From Ifrita kowaldi (Eukaryota; Chordata; Aves; Passeriformes; Cinclosomatidae), in assembly GCA_013398055.1 (NCBI GenBank), contig VZRS01007674.1, positions 2,653 through 66,652 on the forward strand: DNA of 64,000 bases, written 5' to 3'. The notes beneath the pieces were generated by a model. That model saw nothing but the letters and a program-made list of their open reading frames with translations. It made no database searches and was not told the DNA's origin. The stretch's first letter is position 1, and each line of letters starts with the position of its first letter. The position numbers and the translations under genes were made by a program. Below, piece by piece: positions 24,549 to 35,840 of the stretch.

Positions 24549-26295
24549 TGAAATCATCTGTTATTTGTTCTCCTGTGCATAAAGGTGTGCAGAGGTAATG
24601 AGCCTGTACCTTGATATGTCGTTTACTGGTAGATGATGAGGCAAGGCTAAGAAGATTACTAGGCCAATTATTGCTGGCATATGACACTAATGGATGGACT
24701 CTGGATTTCCTCTCCTCTGATATTTCCAGTCTTGGGTTTGCTTAGCTTTATAGCTGTTTTAACATGCTCCTTTCTATTGCAAAAGCCCAGGTAGGAGTCT
24801 GGAGGTAGACGTTACCCCCAAATGGTGAGATGAAACCTCTGCAGGTGTCCCCACGGTGGCCTGTCTCTCCTCCTGCCTTCTCTCTTTTGCCGTCCTACTG
24901 TCAGTTCAGGTAGAGCAGCAGGCACTGATCCTGCTGTGTCTTCCAGCAGGAACAGAAGTAATCTAGAAATTACCTGTGGAAACTTTTATCCTGCCTCCAT
25001 GCTGATGCAGCATGGGGAATGGCAATCAAAGATCTCAGCATCTGTCCAGCTCCTGGTACCAGCAATTGCCTTTACTATTGCTTTCTCACAAAGGCACTGA
25101 GCGCTGGGCATCTCTTCAGGCAGTTGTGGAAGAAGGACAATGAAAGGCAAAAGGCACTTAACAGCATGAACTGCCTCTGTCCTTGGGGCAGGTAAAGAAC
25201 TGGTTTTGCTGCCTGACTTCACAAGAGGGTTCTTCTGAATTCTGGAAAATAAGTGACAAATTGGACGTTCTAGTCTGCATATTGAAACCAGGGGTGAGGT
25301 TGCGATATTTAGGAAAGCAGCCAGGATGTGAAGAGTGAGCCATGTTCTCCCAAGCGAAAGAAGAGCAGAGACAAGTGTGAGGAGTGGTAGTACCCATCTA
25401 GACATGCCATGCCAGCCCTCTGCATAAAATTAGGCACAAAAATTTGTGTATCTGAAGGAAGTAGAAAAACTGCTGCCTAAAAAATGAAATGCTCCTCTCC
25501 ATCAGCTGCTTGACACTTCCATTTACATGGACTTCACCCTAGAAGAAGATTTCCAGGATAAAGTGACTTAGAGGTGAAGTTGTTTGGGAAGACCTTGATC
25601 CACAGTGGGAAGCAGAAGGAACTGTGTGAGGGATACATCTATTATGGCCTGTGATGACACCCTGCAAGTGGCCACAGGGACACACAGGGTCTAAAGCACA
25701 GTTCGTATGAGGAGTAACTGAGGGAGCTGGGGTTGTTTAGCCTGGAGATGAGGAGGTTCAGGGGAGACCTTATCATTCTTTACAACTGCCTGAAAGGAGG
25801 ATGTGGAGAGATGAGAGTTGGTCTCTCTCCTGAGTAACAAGTGATAGGATGAGAGGAAATGACCTCACGTTGAACCAGGGAAGGTTTAGATGTGACATTC
25901 TGGAAAAATTCTTCAGGTTGTCAAAGAGTGAAACAGGCTGCCCAGGGAAGTGGTTGAGTCACCATCCCTGGAGGTATTTTAAATATGTTTGGATGTGGTG
26001 CTTAGGGACGTGGTTTAGTGATGGACTTGGCAGCGCTGAGTTAACTGTTGGACTCGATGGTCTTAAAGGTCTTTTCCAACCTAAACAATTCTGCGATTCC
26101 ATGACTCTCTATATGACTGTGATGCCTGGGCAAGTGAATGCTGATGGAACCAGCCCAAAGGCTGTTGCACAATTTTATTCTACAACTGTTGGCTCATTGC
26201 TGTCAACCTTGACAGAGACCTCCAGCGGGTTTGGATGCTGTGGGCATGGTGGCACATTGGTCTGCAAGGGAACAGAAGGCTGCTTTGATCTGTGG
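24549..26295 (+). repeat. 1747-bp direct duplication, copy 1
   Basis: This segment recurs at 26297-28043 at a constant offset of 1748 bases, with a single N between the copies. Seven differences were found, at 24736, 24793, 24806, 24809, 24816, 24960 and 25364 in this copy. The offset holds at every point checked, so indels appear absent. Divergence near 0.4 percent is what two alleles of one locus would show. It contains a CR1 element and otherwise noncoding DNA. Copy 1 ends exactly where copy 2 runs into a G-run quadruplex motif. A false duplication from scaffolding two alleles is favoured over a genuine tandem duplication. Confidence 0.97.
25688..26118 (+). mobile_element. CR1 retrotransposon 3' end (within duplication copy 1)
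   Basis: A 5'-truncated CR1 on the plus strand. It begins near the 'tatgaggag' block at the end of the reverse-transcriptase frame and continues through 'gagctggggttgtttagcct', 'gaacaggctgcccagggaag'-type and 'caccatccctggaggtattt' blocks. It ends with 'ttggactcgatggtctta' and 'ccaacctaaacaattctg' plus a degenerate octamer tail. This is the best-preserved CR1 3' UTR in the window. It produces a long chance open frame starting at 25849 that is not a gene. The 5' limit is approximate. Confidence 0.95.
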
Positions 26296-26296
26296 N
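26296..26296. other. Single-N assembly join
   Basis: One ambiguous base separates the two 1747-bp copies. Some scaffolding programs place a single N where neighbouring contigs have an estimated zero or negative gap, meaning they may overlap. Here the flanking contig ends are nearly identical over 1747 bp, as expected for two contigs that should have been merged. Confidence 0.95.
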
Positions 26297-28043
26297 TGAA
26301 ATCATCTGTTATTTGTTCTCCTGTGCATAAAGGTGTGCAGAGGTAATGAGCCTGTACCTTGATATGTCGTTTACTGGTAGATGATGAGGCAAGGCTAAGA
26401 AGATTACTAGGCCAATTATTGCTGGCATATGACACTAATGGATGGACTCTGGATTTCCTCTCCTCTGATATTTCCAGTCTTGGATTTGCTTAGCTTTATA
26501 GCTGTTTTAACATGCTCCTTTCTATTGCAAAAGCCCAGGTGGGAGTCTGGAGGCAGGCGTTACTCCCAAATGGTGAGATGAAACCTCTGCAGGTGTCCCC
26601 ACGGTGGCCTGTCTCTCCTCCTGCCTTCTCTCTTTTGCCGTCCTACTGTCAGTTCAGGTAGAGCAGCAGGCACTGATCCTGCTGTGTCTTCCAGCAGGAA
26701 CAGAAGTCATCTAGAAATTACCTGTGGAAACTTTTATCCTGCCTCCATGCTGATGCAGCATGGGGAATGGCAATCAAAGATCTCAGCATCTGTCCAGCTC
26801 CTGGTACCAGCAATTGCCTTTACTATTGCTTTCTCACAAAGGCACTGAGCGCTGGGCATCTCTTCAGGCAGTTGTGGAAGAAGGACAATGAAAGGCAAAA
26901 GGCACTTAACAGCATGAACTGCCTCTGTCCTTGGGGCAGGTAAAGAACTGGTTTTGCTGCCTGACTTCACAAGAGGGTTCTTCTGAATTCTGGAAAATAA
27001 GTGACAAATTGGACGTTCTAGTCTGCATATTGAAACCAGGGGTGAGGTTGCGATATTTAGGAAAGCAGCCAGGATGTGAAGAGTGAGCCATGTTCTCCCA
27101 AGCGAAAGAAGCGCAGAGACAAGTGTGAGGAGTGGTAGTACCCATCTAGACATGCCATGCCAGCCCTCTGCATAAAATTAGGCACAAAAATTTGTGTATC
27201 TGAAGGAAGTAGAAAAACTGCTGCCTAAAAAATGAAATGCTCCTCTCCATCAGCTGCTTGACACTTCCATTTACATGGACTTCACCCTAGAAGAAGATTT
27301 CCAGGATAAAGTGACTTAGAGGTGAAGTTGTTTGGGAAGACCTTGATCCACAGTGGGAAGCAGAAGGAACTGTGTGAGGGATACATCTATTATGGCCTGT
27401 GATGACACCCTGCAAGTGGCCACAGGGACACACAGGGTCTAAAGCACAGTTCGTATGAGGAGTAACTGAGGGAGCTGGGGTTGTTTAGCCTGGAGATGAG
27501 GAGGTTCAGGGGAGACCTTATCATTCTTTACAACTGCCTGAAAGGAGGATGTGGAGAGATGAGAGTTGGTCTCTCTCCTGAGTAACAAGTGATAGGATGA
27601 GAGGAAATGACCTCACGTTGAACCAGGGAAGGTTTAGATGTGACATTCTGGAAAAATTCTTCAGGTTGTCAAAGAGTGAAACAGGCTGCCCAGGGAAGTG
27701 GTTGAGTCACCATCCCTGGAGGTATTTTAAATATGTTTGGATGTGGTGCTTAGGGACGTGGTTTAGTGATGGACTTGGCAGCGCTGAGTTAACTGTTGGA
27801 CTCGATGGTCTTAAAGGTCTTTTCCAACCTAAACAATTCTGCGATTCCATGACTCTCTATATGACTGTGATGCCTGGGCAAGTGAATGCTGATGGAACCA
27901 GCCCAAAGGCTGTTGCACAATTTTATTCTACAACTGTTGGCTCATTGCTGTCAACCTTGACAGAGACCTCCAGCGGGTTTGGATGCTGTGGGCATGGTGG
28001 CACATTGGTCTGCAAGGGAACAGAAGGCTGCTTTGATCTGTGG
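26297..28043 (+). repeat. 1747-bp direct duplication, copy 2
   Basis: This is the second copy of 24549-26295. The matching variant positions are 26484, 26541, 26554, 26557, 26564, 26708 and 27112; all seven lie in the first half. The second half, including the CR1, showed no difference where compared. The copy continues without a break into unique sequence from 28044. Copy 1 joins unique sequence on its left. Together they read as two allelic contigs overlapping end to end. Confidence 0.97.
27436..27866 (+). mobile_element. CR1 retrotransposon 3' end (within duplication copy 2)
   Basis: This is the second occurrence of the CR1 described at 25688-26118, shifted by 1748 bases and apparently identical. 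Its presence in both copies with the same truncation and flanks shows the duplication came after the insertion, or is artefactual. It should be counted once when estimating repeat content. A 216-codon open frame at 27597-28247 starts within it and is a by-product. Confidence 0.95.
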
Positions 28044-28070
28044 GGCAGTGAGGGGAGAGGGGGGCCTGGG
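28042..28070 (+). other. G-quadruplex motif at duplication breakpoint
   Basis: G runs lie at 28042-28045, 28052-28055, 28059-28064 and 28068-28070, with loops of 6, 3 and 3 bases, matching the four-run G3+ pattern on the plus strand. Copy 1 of the duplication stops after the first two bases of the first run, so the assembly broke at this motif. G-rich structures are known to reduce sequencing and polymerase read-through. Confidence 0.85.
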
Positions 28071-29071
28071 CATGAATTGATGTGGGGAGCACAGAGAGCC
28101 CCGTATGGTGACCCTGTCTCCCCAGGGAAACACGGCTCTTGCCCAAGCTGTCTGTCTTCACGGACACAATGCAGCAGCTCGTACTCCAACAGGGACACGT
28201 CCCCTGGAGGAAGCTATTTAACAGCAAATTGGCCTAGTAATTTTTAGAGATGACCTTGTGTTAATTACAAGTTGCTATATTAGTAAATGCCTTCTGAAGG
28301 CCAGCTGTTGTGTTGGCATTAACTCCCAGACTCAACTGCTTGTTTACTAAATCCCAGGGCAATTAAAACTCTTTTTTCCCCCTCTCATTGTTTTTTATTG
28401 AGCTTGGCACAGCCAGGTGATGAACACTTCTCCCCTCTCCCTTTTCACTCTGTCTTCCTGCCTGGCTGCTGGAAGGGTCTGTGTCTAATGGACTTTTCCT
28501 TGCTCAGTCCCAGGTGTTTGCTGGCCTTCCTGTGGGATGCTAGCACCTCCATTCTGGAGCAGTGCTCCAAGAGGCATTGTACTACATGAAAAAAGGCAGT
28601 TTAAAGGGCTTGGTTTTAGTGAGATCTTGGTCACCCTGAAGCTTTCTGGAAATGGAAAATACTGTTTTGGAATGGCAGTAGTCATGCTGGGAATAGACCA
28701 TGGTGGGAACAGGTCTCCCACGACATAGTGCGGGACTGGAGGGGAAGGTAAGACTTAGGCTTGGATCAACTAGAGATGTGTCCAGGATCACAAAGCAGCC
28801 CAGAAAAGTGCCAGAAAAGGCCCCTTGGGATAGGCTGTCCCTGCAGCAGCTGGTGGCTTCTGTCCCTGTTGGAGACAGTGTGTCCCCTTTGCTCTGCCAG
28901 TGGTGCAGCACAGAGCTGTTCCTTGCAAGCCCCTGCCCTCTGCTCTAGGGGAAGTGGGCCTCAGTGCAGGTGGCAGCATCACATCAACAACAGATGACAC
29001 AGTTTTGGAACTGAGTAAACTTTTGGTACCAAGTTCTCATTAAGATTGCAGTGCCTATTGGAGAGCAAAGA

Positions 29072-29115
29072 GGGGAGGGACAGTGAGTGGGGCAGGGACC
29101 GAGAGGGGAGCTGGG
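29072..29115 (+). other. G-rich patch with G-quadruplex motif
   Basis: Four G runs at 29089-29092, 29095-29097, 29105-29108 and 29113-29115 have loops of 2, 7 and 4 bases. Two further runs lie just upstream at 29072-29079. The patch fits the standard quadruplex pattern on the plus strand. No gene start is seen nearby. Confidence 0.7.
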
Positions 29116-31741
29116 ATGCTGCTTTTCCCCATTGATCTTGCAGTGCCCAGCTTTGCTTTGAGGTCTTCTGGCATCTCTGGATGCAGGTACTGCTGGGAAA
29201 GGCTGACTCCTGATTAGGAAGGGTCTTCTGCCTATGTCACCTATGTCACTAGTGCTTGGGCCAGTGCCTGTGTGTGGCTCTTGAAATCAGATGGTCGTTT
29301 GCATAGAAGGATATAGGAAAGGGGTGCAGGATGCTGCCAAAGGGTGTGGAGCAGCTCTCCTGGGCACGAGAAACCTCACTGAGGTCTTTTCCAACTTCAG
29401 TATCAATAAGAAATGTTTAGAAAATTGAAACGATAGGAAGGTCCACATTCCCTGAAAATCAAATGTGGTTTGTTCATGTGTGCCTTTCATATGGTAGTAA
29501 GATTGTAACTAAATCGGTCAAAGTATACAAAAGAGTAAATTTATGCAGTTTTCCCACACTGTAAGTCTCAAAGTATGCAGAATAGTGGGAGATAGGACTT
29601 CTTATGCCTATTTCATAGACAAGACATTTGTATTTTATGTGCCTAAAACATCTTCCTTTGTTTCCTTAAAAAAGAGTCTCATCCATTGGAAAGTAATTTG
29701 TATTAAAGGCTTTGAATGTGTTGGTAGAATAGATTTTTATCTGGGCACTGATTATTTTTTAGGTTTCCCCCAAGAATTCCCTGTCTGTCTCCTCCTGAAG
29801 GCTATAAGGGAGTCTTGTACATCCTACCTATCACAAGTGTCTCACCACCAGTGGAAGCTGCAGAGCATGCATACATTTATGCAATATTTCTGTCCCACAT
29901 ATTCTGAGTATGTGTCTGTACACAGCTGCACGCTGCAGCTTCCCCTTGCCCCAGGCCCAGCTCCCTGCTGCAGGGCTGCCTGCTGGGCTGGACATCCAGG
30001 GACATTGAGGGGGGGTGGTGGTGGCAAGTCCTGCTTTCATGTTTCCATCACGGCAGAGGCTCCCGTGCACGTGGGATGCGGCTGGAAGGCTCTGAGCATA
30101 TGACCCTGCCTTCTTCCTCTCAGTGGTCTGGCTGCTGTTTTCAGAAAAATAATGAAGTGGGGGTGTTTTTAAAGCTTACTTGAGCAGGGACACCTTGATG
30201 TTGTGGCATGGATTGTGTACATAACAGTGCATTTGCATTTCAGCTGTGCCAGTCTGCAGCAGTGCCGTGGGTGTGAGTGTGTTGGAGGCATGGTGCTTAC
30301 TAAGCCAACCCCCATTCCTGCCTTCACTGTGAATGATACTGGTTATACAAGTGCATAGTCCTCTTTGCAGAAGGTGCTTTCCTTCCTGTGGTAGCATTAC
30401 CTTCAACCAGGGGACTGGGTTTGGGTTTCTTTTTTTCCCCCTCTGGACTATAGCAGCAGTTTTCGTAAGTTGCATTTGCCACTGTGCCAATACCTATCAA
30501 ATCAAGGGCATGTGTCTATAAGGTTTGTGACTTACTGACTGTAGCTGATTCACCAAAGTGTTTAAAAGCCATAAATCCATCAGCATTTGGGAAGTCCTGC
30601 CATAAGCCTGACTTGAAGACTCCCCGGTCATGTTCCTGCTGCGTTTATCCATGAATGTTCATCCATTCCTGCTGGATGTCACACTCATGCTGTTGGCTGT
30701 TGGATGAGTGGAGTGGTGTTGTCTGGGGATGGTTACTGGTTTCTGTCAAGGAAGAGGATTTTGTGGGCTTGATGAAAGGATGATGTGTGTATATGGAACT
30801 GGTGATAAACATATTGCTGTATAGATTTAGGCGTTATTTACTCCTGTGAGTCAGAAATGGTCAAAGTAAACCAAACATGGACAGTGAGATGGGGGAGTGT
30901 GACAGTGTCTCAAGAAGTGTGGCAAATTAGGGTTAGTGCTCCCCTATTTTGCATTTTAATTATGTTGAAGGGTGGAGCTTTGTACTGGCGCAAAAATCTG
31001 TGGCTCTTAGTAAAGGCAGCTGAATAAGATTGGAAGAGATGGTATTTCACCAGTATGAGATTTTGCAGGCAGCATTGCAAGGGGGAGGGAGGTATCTCCA
31101 GAGTCTAAAATATGCACCTTCACTGCCCTTTATGTCAGTCTGTTTGTGCAGAGTTATTATTAACTTTAAATCAGGTGTAAAGGAGCAGATACAAATACTT
31201 ATTGGGTATGTTTGTGTTGGCTGGAGAGGTTACAGCTCCTGGCCAGCATCCACAGTGCTTTGGGGGGAAAGTGGGTTTAATTTTAAAAAAGTAAAAAAAA
31301 ATTACTTCTAAGATCCTCAAAGAGAAGAAACTGCATCTTAAGTAGATAATGTAGAAATTACTCTCTGTAACTTAAATAAAAAAACTTTTCTTAGATAATG
31401 TATATATACACACACAGGTATGTTAATATAAAAACATATTAAATAAATAATATCAAAATATAATTTAAATTAAAACCTCACCCCCATCCTGGTCTTAGAG
31501 TTGGATAACTTGCTGAAAATTAATGAGGTTCCCTGACTTTCCAGGAACTATGCTGGAAACTTGGAACCTTCAGCTTCCCTACCATCCTCTGCCTACCAGC
31601 TCTATAGCGAGCAGTCCAGGTATCAAAGGTGAGCTTTGGGCTCAGTCCAGGCACTGCAGAGGGAGCAAGTGCTGACTTAGTGTCTGACCTGTCCTTGATA
31701 GGTTTCCAAATTAGGCAAAATTGCAGCTTATGCACTTAGGG

Positions 31742-31759
31742 AAAAAAAAAAAAAAAAAA
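31742..31759 (+). repeat. Poly-A run (A18)
   Basis: A homopolymer of 18 A followed by A-rich sequence to about 31772. No retroposed body is recognised upstream. Confidence 0.85.
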
Positions 31760-32652
31760 GAAGGAAAAAACAAAGGAGAAATTAACCCTGAGAGCATTTT
31801 CAAAGGGATTGTTTTTCTGTTCATCATTTTCCTATGATAAATATTATCTAATCAGCACAATGGCACTGAGAAGAAAGAATTAAAAAATGCCAGGGAGCTA
31901 TGCTGAGGGGGCTGTGTCTATTACCTTTCTATATATGGAATATATATTCACATGTAGTGGCACATTTCCTTTCTTAGGGAGTAGGTTGGCTATGCTTTGT
32001 AGTTACTTCTGGCTGCCATTGCTTTCATAGCAAAATAATCTGCTTCTCACTGGAAGCCATTGCAAAAGTTTATGCTTTTGCTCAGAGCAGCTAAAATAAT
32101 TCATGTCACCACTGTGGTATATCACCTTGTTAAAGTGCATGTCTGCAGGCCCAGAGCAAGGTTTTTCCACTGCCCCAGGCAGGTACAGAATTTCTGCCTA
32201 GATAGGAAAGGGCACCACCAGTACTGCTGCTGGCAATCTGAACTGCTCCTCTACCCTGGCTCACTGCCCTCTAGGAGAGGTGTCACAAAGACAGAGTGTG
32301 GCCAAATTTAACTGCTCCCAGCAGTTTAAATAGAGATGCTAATCTGTGACCTGTGATGGTGGAAGGGGAACATGCTCCCCTTTCTTCCCTCTCTGCAACC
32401 AAGCAGCTGTGTTGGGTGACAGGGCAGTGTAGGCAGCTGGAGGCAGTGAATCCTACCAGGGCAGGTACAGCTGACTCTGAATTGGAATGGTGGAAGCTAG
32501 GTCTTGTTCTTTGCTTCATTTCCACAACAGGGCTGATAAGCAGAGGGTGAGGTGAGTAGATGGGTGTTATACACCTCTAAATTAGGTGACTGGCCTGCCT
32601 GCTCTTTTCCTTTCCTGAGAGAACCCCTGCAGCAGCGCTTTTGCTGTTTCAG

Positions 32653-32716
32653 ATCTGTGCTACCTATTTGCTAGAACTGGCCATGCCAACACACAACTGG
32701 ACAGAACTTTACCTCA
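32653..32716 (+). other. Candidate 64-bp internal exon
   Basis: An acceptor-like 'ttttgctgtttcag' ends at 32652, and a donor-like CTCA|GTAAGG starts at 32717. The 64 bp between them are open, reading ICATYLLELAMPTHNWTELYL with one base left over. The peptide looks amphipathic and helix-like but I do not recognise it. Many such acceptor-donor pairs are expected by chance in 64 kb, so this is only a candidate; conservation of frame in other birds would decide. Confidence 0.15.
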
Positions 32717-35712
32717 GTAAGGCTATTGTGCATCTCAGCCTCCTGTCTGCCACTGGATTAGATGTGGCTGTGACAAGGGGCCATGACAGCCTGCTTGGGA
32801 AAGACGCTAATGTGGGGAAAGCCAAGAGAAGGGTGAAATGTACTACTTGGGCAGATCCAATGTGTGGGCTGCAGTGCTGTGTCAGTGCTTAGTAAGCCTA
32901 GGACATTGTCAAAGCCCCTTACCTGGACAGCAGTTGTTACTGTGAGTGTTCAGCAGTTTTGCAAAGTGCGTCATAATGTCGGATTATTTGCCCAGGAAAT
33001 CGGGATATGCTTTTAATGACTGTGCAGGGTAGTTCAGTCTGGTTTCTGTGAAATTAGTGTGTTCTGTTTTCTTTAATTGATTGAACTACCAAAGAAGAGG
33101 CAAAGACAGGTTTATTTTCTTGACTTCAGAGTTTGGAGATGTCTAGTACTACCTGAGGGAAAAGGCTATAGGTATTATGATAAGATGAGGAAAGAGACTA
33201 TTAATTTCTTGTTAATCACATTTTCAGCACTAAGATGTCAAAGTTTTCTCTTGAAAACAGAAATACCAACCAAAGGCAGATGCCTGGTATGGAGCACTTC
33301 TGCCTAAACAATAAGAAATTTAGCAAAGCTGTTAATTGGTAGAATTTTATGATTCCAAGCCTGGAATGACCTTAATTATAGGCCATGCTGTCTGCAAAGC
33401 GTGTGGACTGTTTGTGTGACTGGGTGACATGCAGACTCCCTTCATTCCCTTTTTATTCACCTCCCTTTGTATTTTAATACTAGTCTGTTCTTCCAAAAGG
33501 GTTCGCCCCTAAGGCCACCTGAAGCCAGGATGATTTCATCTGGGACTCAGCATAGGTAGAGTAGCAAAACACTGATGTTTTAACAGCATTAATAGTTTGT
33601 TCACATTCAGTAGGAGGGACCCTTTCTCTGGTGTAATCCACATTCCACCACAACAGCATACTGGGACCTGTGCTGCTTCCTGGAAGACACGTCCTACCTG
33701 GTATTCTCACAATGTGCACTGCTGTGAGTCTCGAGGCTGTTCTGCACTGCTGAGCGAGCCCAGGTCAGAAGCTGCTGTATTTTAACTCTACTCTTGGTCA
33801 TCACCCATGTGATGGGTAACCTTCTCTCTGTCCTTGTTTCCTCTCAGCCACTGTAGGGCTCCTGGTGACATCATTGAGGATGTTTGCTTATATATAATGC
33901 TGTGTAACGCTGCACCATCATTAGGAGAGTTCTTGTTATTTTTTACTCAGGAATGATTTGTTCAATTTGCATAGAAATTTAACTTTGTTTGGCAAAAAGT
34001 ATTGTAGAAAGCAGTAAGATCAGAGTTGTAAGTGTATTGCAATCTTATGTGATGTAAATAGTTTAAGGGAGTTGTAAAACACAAGCAAACAATTTCTGCT
34101 GAGTGCTGGCTTGTGATTCGCAAGTGTTTGGTGTGGTGCTGTTACCAGGTTTAGGGTTAGGGTTGACTTCTGGCTGTAGTAGCTGGTATTGCTAATTTCA
34201 TCCATTTGGAAAGCATCAAGCTGTGTTAAACTTGGTAGTTTGACATGGGGGTGTTGTTGGCCTGTTTGTGCCTTTGGAATTTTCTGGGGTTTATCTGGAA
34301 ATCTTAAATAGATTACTACTAATGTTGCCTATGTCTTAAATGAAAACCGAGAGTATTAACAAAAATGCAAAAGCTGGGACTTGAATAGAGAAGTACCTTC
34401 AGCTACAGGCCCTTTAAAAAAAAGAGAAGGCTGGCTGATACATCAGGCTGGATACTGGTGCGTCTGGCTTTGGAGAAGGCCAGTGAATACCAGAAAATCT
34501 GCCAGGTAACACCTATGCATGCAGAATTTAACAAAAGGCAGTTGAAGTTAATGTCCTCTGAAAATTAAAGTTTCTTTACTAATTTGAAAATGATTTTTAG
34601 GTAATTTAACCATTTAAGCCAAACTTTCTGCTAAACTTATTAAAGAGTACTGTTTAGACTCCCTTTTGTTGCATATTTAAAATCTGTCAAATACAGAATA
34701 ACATGCTTTTTCAAAGCTGGTATTGTTTCACATTTAGACAATGTGACTTCAAATTGAAACCATGAGTGACTGAACTGTGCTTAAAATTGTGTGGGTTTTT
34801 TTTTTTTTTTTTTTAGTTTGTCTTTTTAAATTTAGCACAGACTTCCATCTTTGTCACATAACACAGAAACCAGGGACTGAACACCTAATACATGAAATTT
34901 CTTACTCTCTCCCTCTCCAAGTTGGAGTTCATGGGTGTTACAATGAGGAAAACTTGCAGTGATTCTATGCAAGCTTTCCTGTTGGAGGAACTTAATTTTT
35001 GCCTGATTTATATTAATCAGGTATTGTAAAAATAAATAATTTGGATTTCTCTTAAGAGATTTCTCTTAAGGGAAATTTAGTTCCGTTCTTGAATTTACAC
35101 AGATCGAGACAGTGTTAAGAGACTGCAGAAGCCTATAAATGGTGATGAATGTCATTACAGGAAAAGCAAACTGTACCTAAAGCCTTATTTCCAGTCACCC
35201 ATTCTTAGGAGCCCAATTCATGTTTGCTAGTGGATTTAGCTGGAAATGCCCAAACCGTTATCCATCCCAATGGGCTTCGTGTGTGTTCCTGAGACTGTTG
35301 TGTTTGTGCTACCCTGGCTGGATGAGATGTGCCTCCCATCCCCAACAGTTTATATTTGTGCATTTTAACCTCCACTGCATTTTGGCAGTAGTTTGCAAGG
35401 TCATTTTTCCATTTCCTAAAACTGCTTGGGGAAAATTTGGAATAGAATCGAAAGTAAAATATCCTGTATCCCTTAAACAGTGAATAAAGACATGATTTGT
35501 AAACTGTTACCCTTTCTTTCAGTCAGCATGGAGAAAATCTAGTTTAGAGTAGGACTCTATGGAATACCATTTTATTCACCCTCATTTAAGAATTGTGCTC
35601 TTGAAGAGAGCACTCCAAACCTCAATTCCCACCACTGCTTAATGTCTCTTGCAGATAAAATGTAGTCATGGTACTTTTGTCAAGATTTTTTTTTTAATCT
35701 TATTTCCCACAG
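32717..35712. other. Unique noncoding DNA, no gene seen
   Basis: No gene is recognised; open frames are under 90 codons. It contains a T19 run (34796-34814), a minimal telomere-like TTAGGGTTAGGG match near 34151-34162, and a 13-bp direct repeat with a CTCTTAAGAG palindrome near 35047-35075. None has support as a functional element. Confidence 0.55.
34796..34814 (+). repeat. Poly-T run (T19)
   Basis: A homopolymer of 19 T, or poly-A on the minus strand. No retroposed sequence is recognised beyond it. Confidence 0.85.
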
Positions 35713-35840
35713 TCAAGGTAACAACAGGGGAAACTGAGCAGATGTTGTCAAGGAAAGCGGCATCAAAACAATTTCGGGAGTTTGGTTTTAATGAGGATCT
35801 CATTGATACTGACAAAAGTAAAACTGGAGCATTAGCATAG
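35713..35840 (+). other. Candidate terminal coding exon
   Basis: A long pyrimidine tract (T-rich from about 35686) ends in 'cttatttcccacag' at 35712, a very good acceptor match. The frame then runs 42 codons to a TAG at 35838-35840. The peptide starts VKVTTGETEQ and ends in DTDKSKTGALA. It is charged and rich in Lys, Glu, Asp, Ser and Thr, and has no Cys or Trp, a composition more protein-like than the window's chance frames. An AATAAA lies at 36484-36489, but no strong downstream element is apparent. I do not recognise the family. A chance frame or a conserved element with an acceptor-like start remains possible. Confidence 0.25.

Larger units (their letters stand above)
28071..32640. other. 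Unique noncoding DNA, no gene seen
   Basis: No gene is recognised. The longest open frame is 186 codons plus at 29543-30103, compositionally mixed (aromatic-rich first half, Cys/Gly/Pro-rich second half), with minus-strand frames open across its end; chance is likely. A two-unit 9-bp direct repeat lies near 29232-29249. A fragment near 29375-29402 ('gaggtcttttccaact') resembles a CR1 terminus but is too short to call. AT-rich sequence lies at 31396-31475 and an A18 run at 31742-31759. Confidence 0.5.

Noticed and set aside
24986..25405. 139-codon minus-strand frame with a hydrophobic, signal-like N-terminus, repeated at 26734-27153
   Set aside because: The one copy difference inside it (25364/27112) is silent in this frame, but a single site proves nothing. 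No splice or promoter context and no family resemblance; frames this long are expected by chance in 64 kb.
27597..28247. 216-codon plus-strand open frame (and its 165-codon twin at 25849-26346)
   Set aside because: It starts inside CR1 3' UTR sequence and runs into unrelated flanking DNA. The twin exists only because of the duplication and is cut by the N. No domain is visible.
29375..29402. Possible CR1 terminus ('gaggtcttttccaact')
   Set aside because: Fewer than 30 matching bases and no adjoining CR1 blocks.
29543..30103. 186-codon plus-strand frame
   Set aside because: The two halves differ strongly in composition, the end overlaps minus-strand frames, and no recognisable domain is present.
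34150..34164. Interstitial telomere-like TTAGGGTTAGGG
   Set aside because: Only two units, which is expected by chance; it is not a telomere remnant.
35047..35075. Direct repeat and palindrome around CTCTTAAGAG
   Set aside because: Very short, AT-rich and without context.
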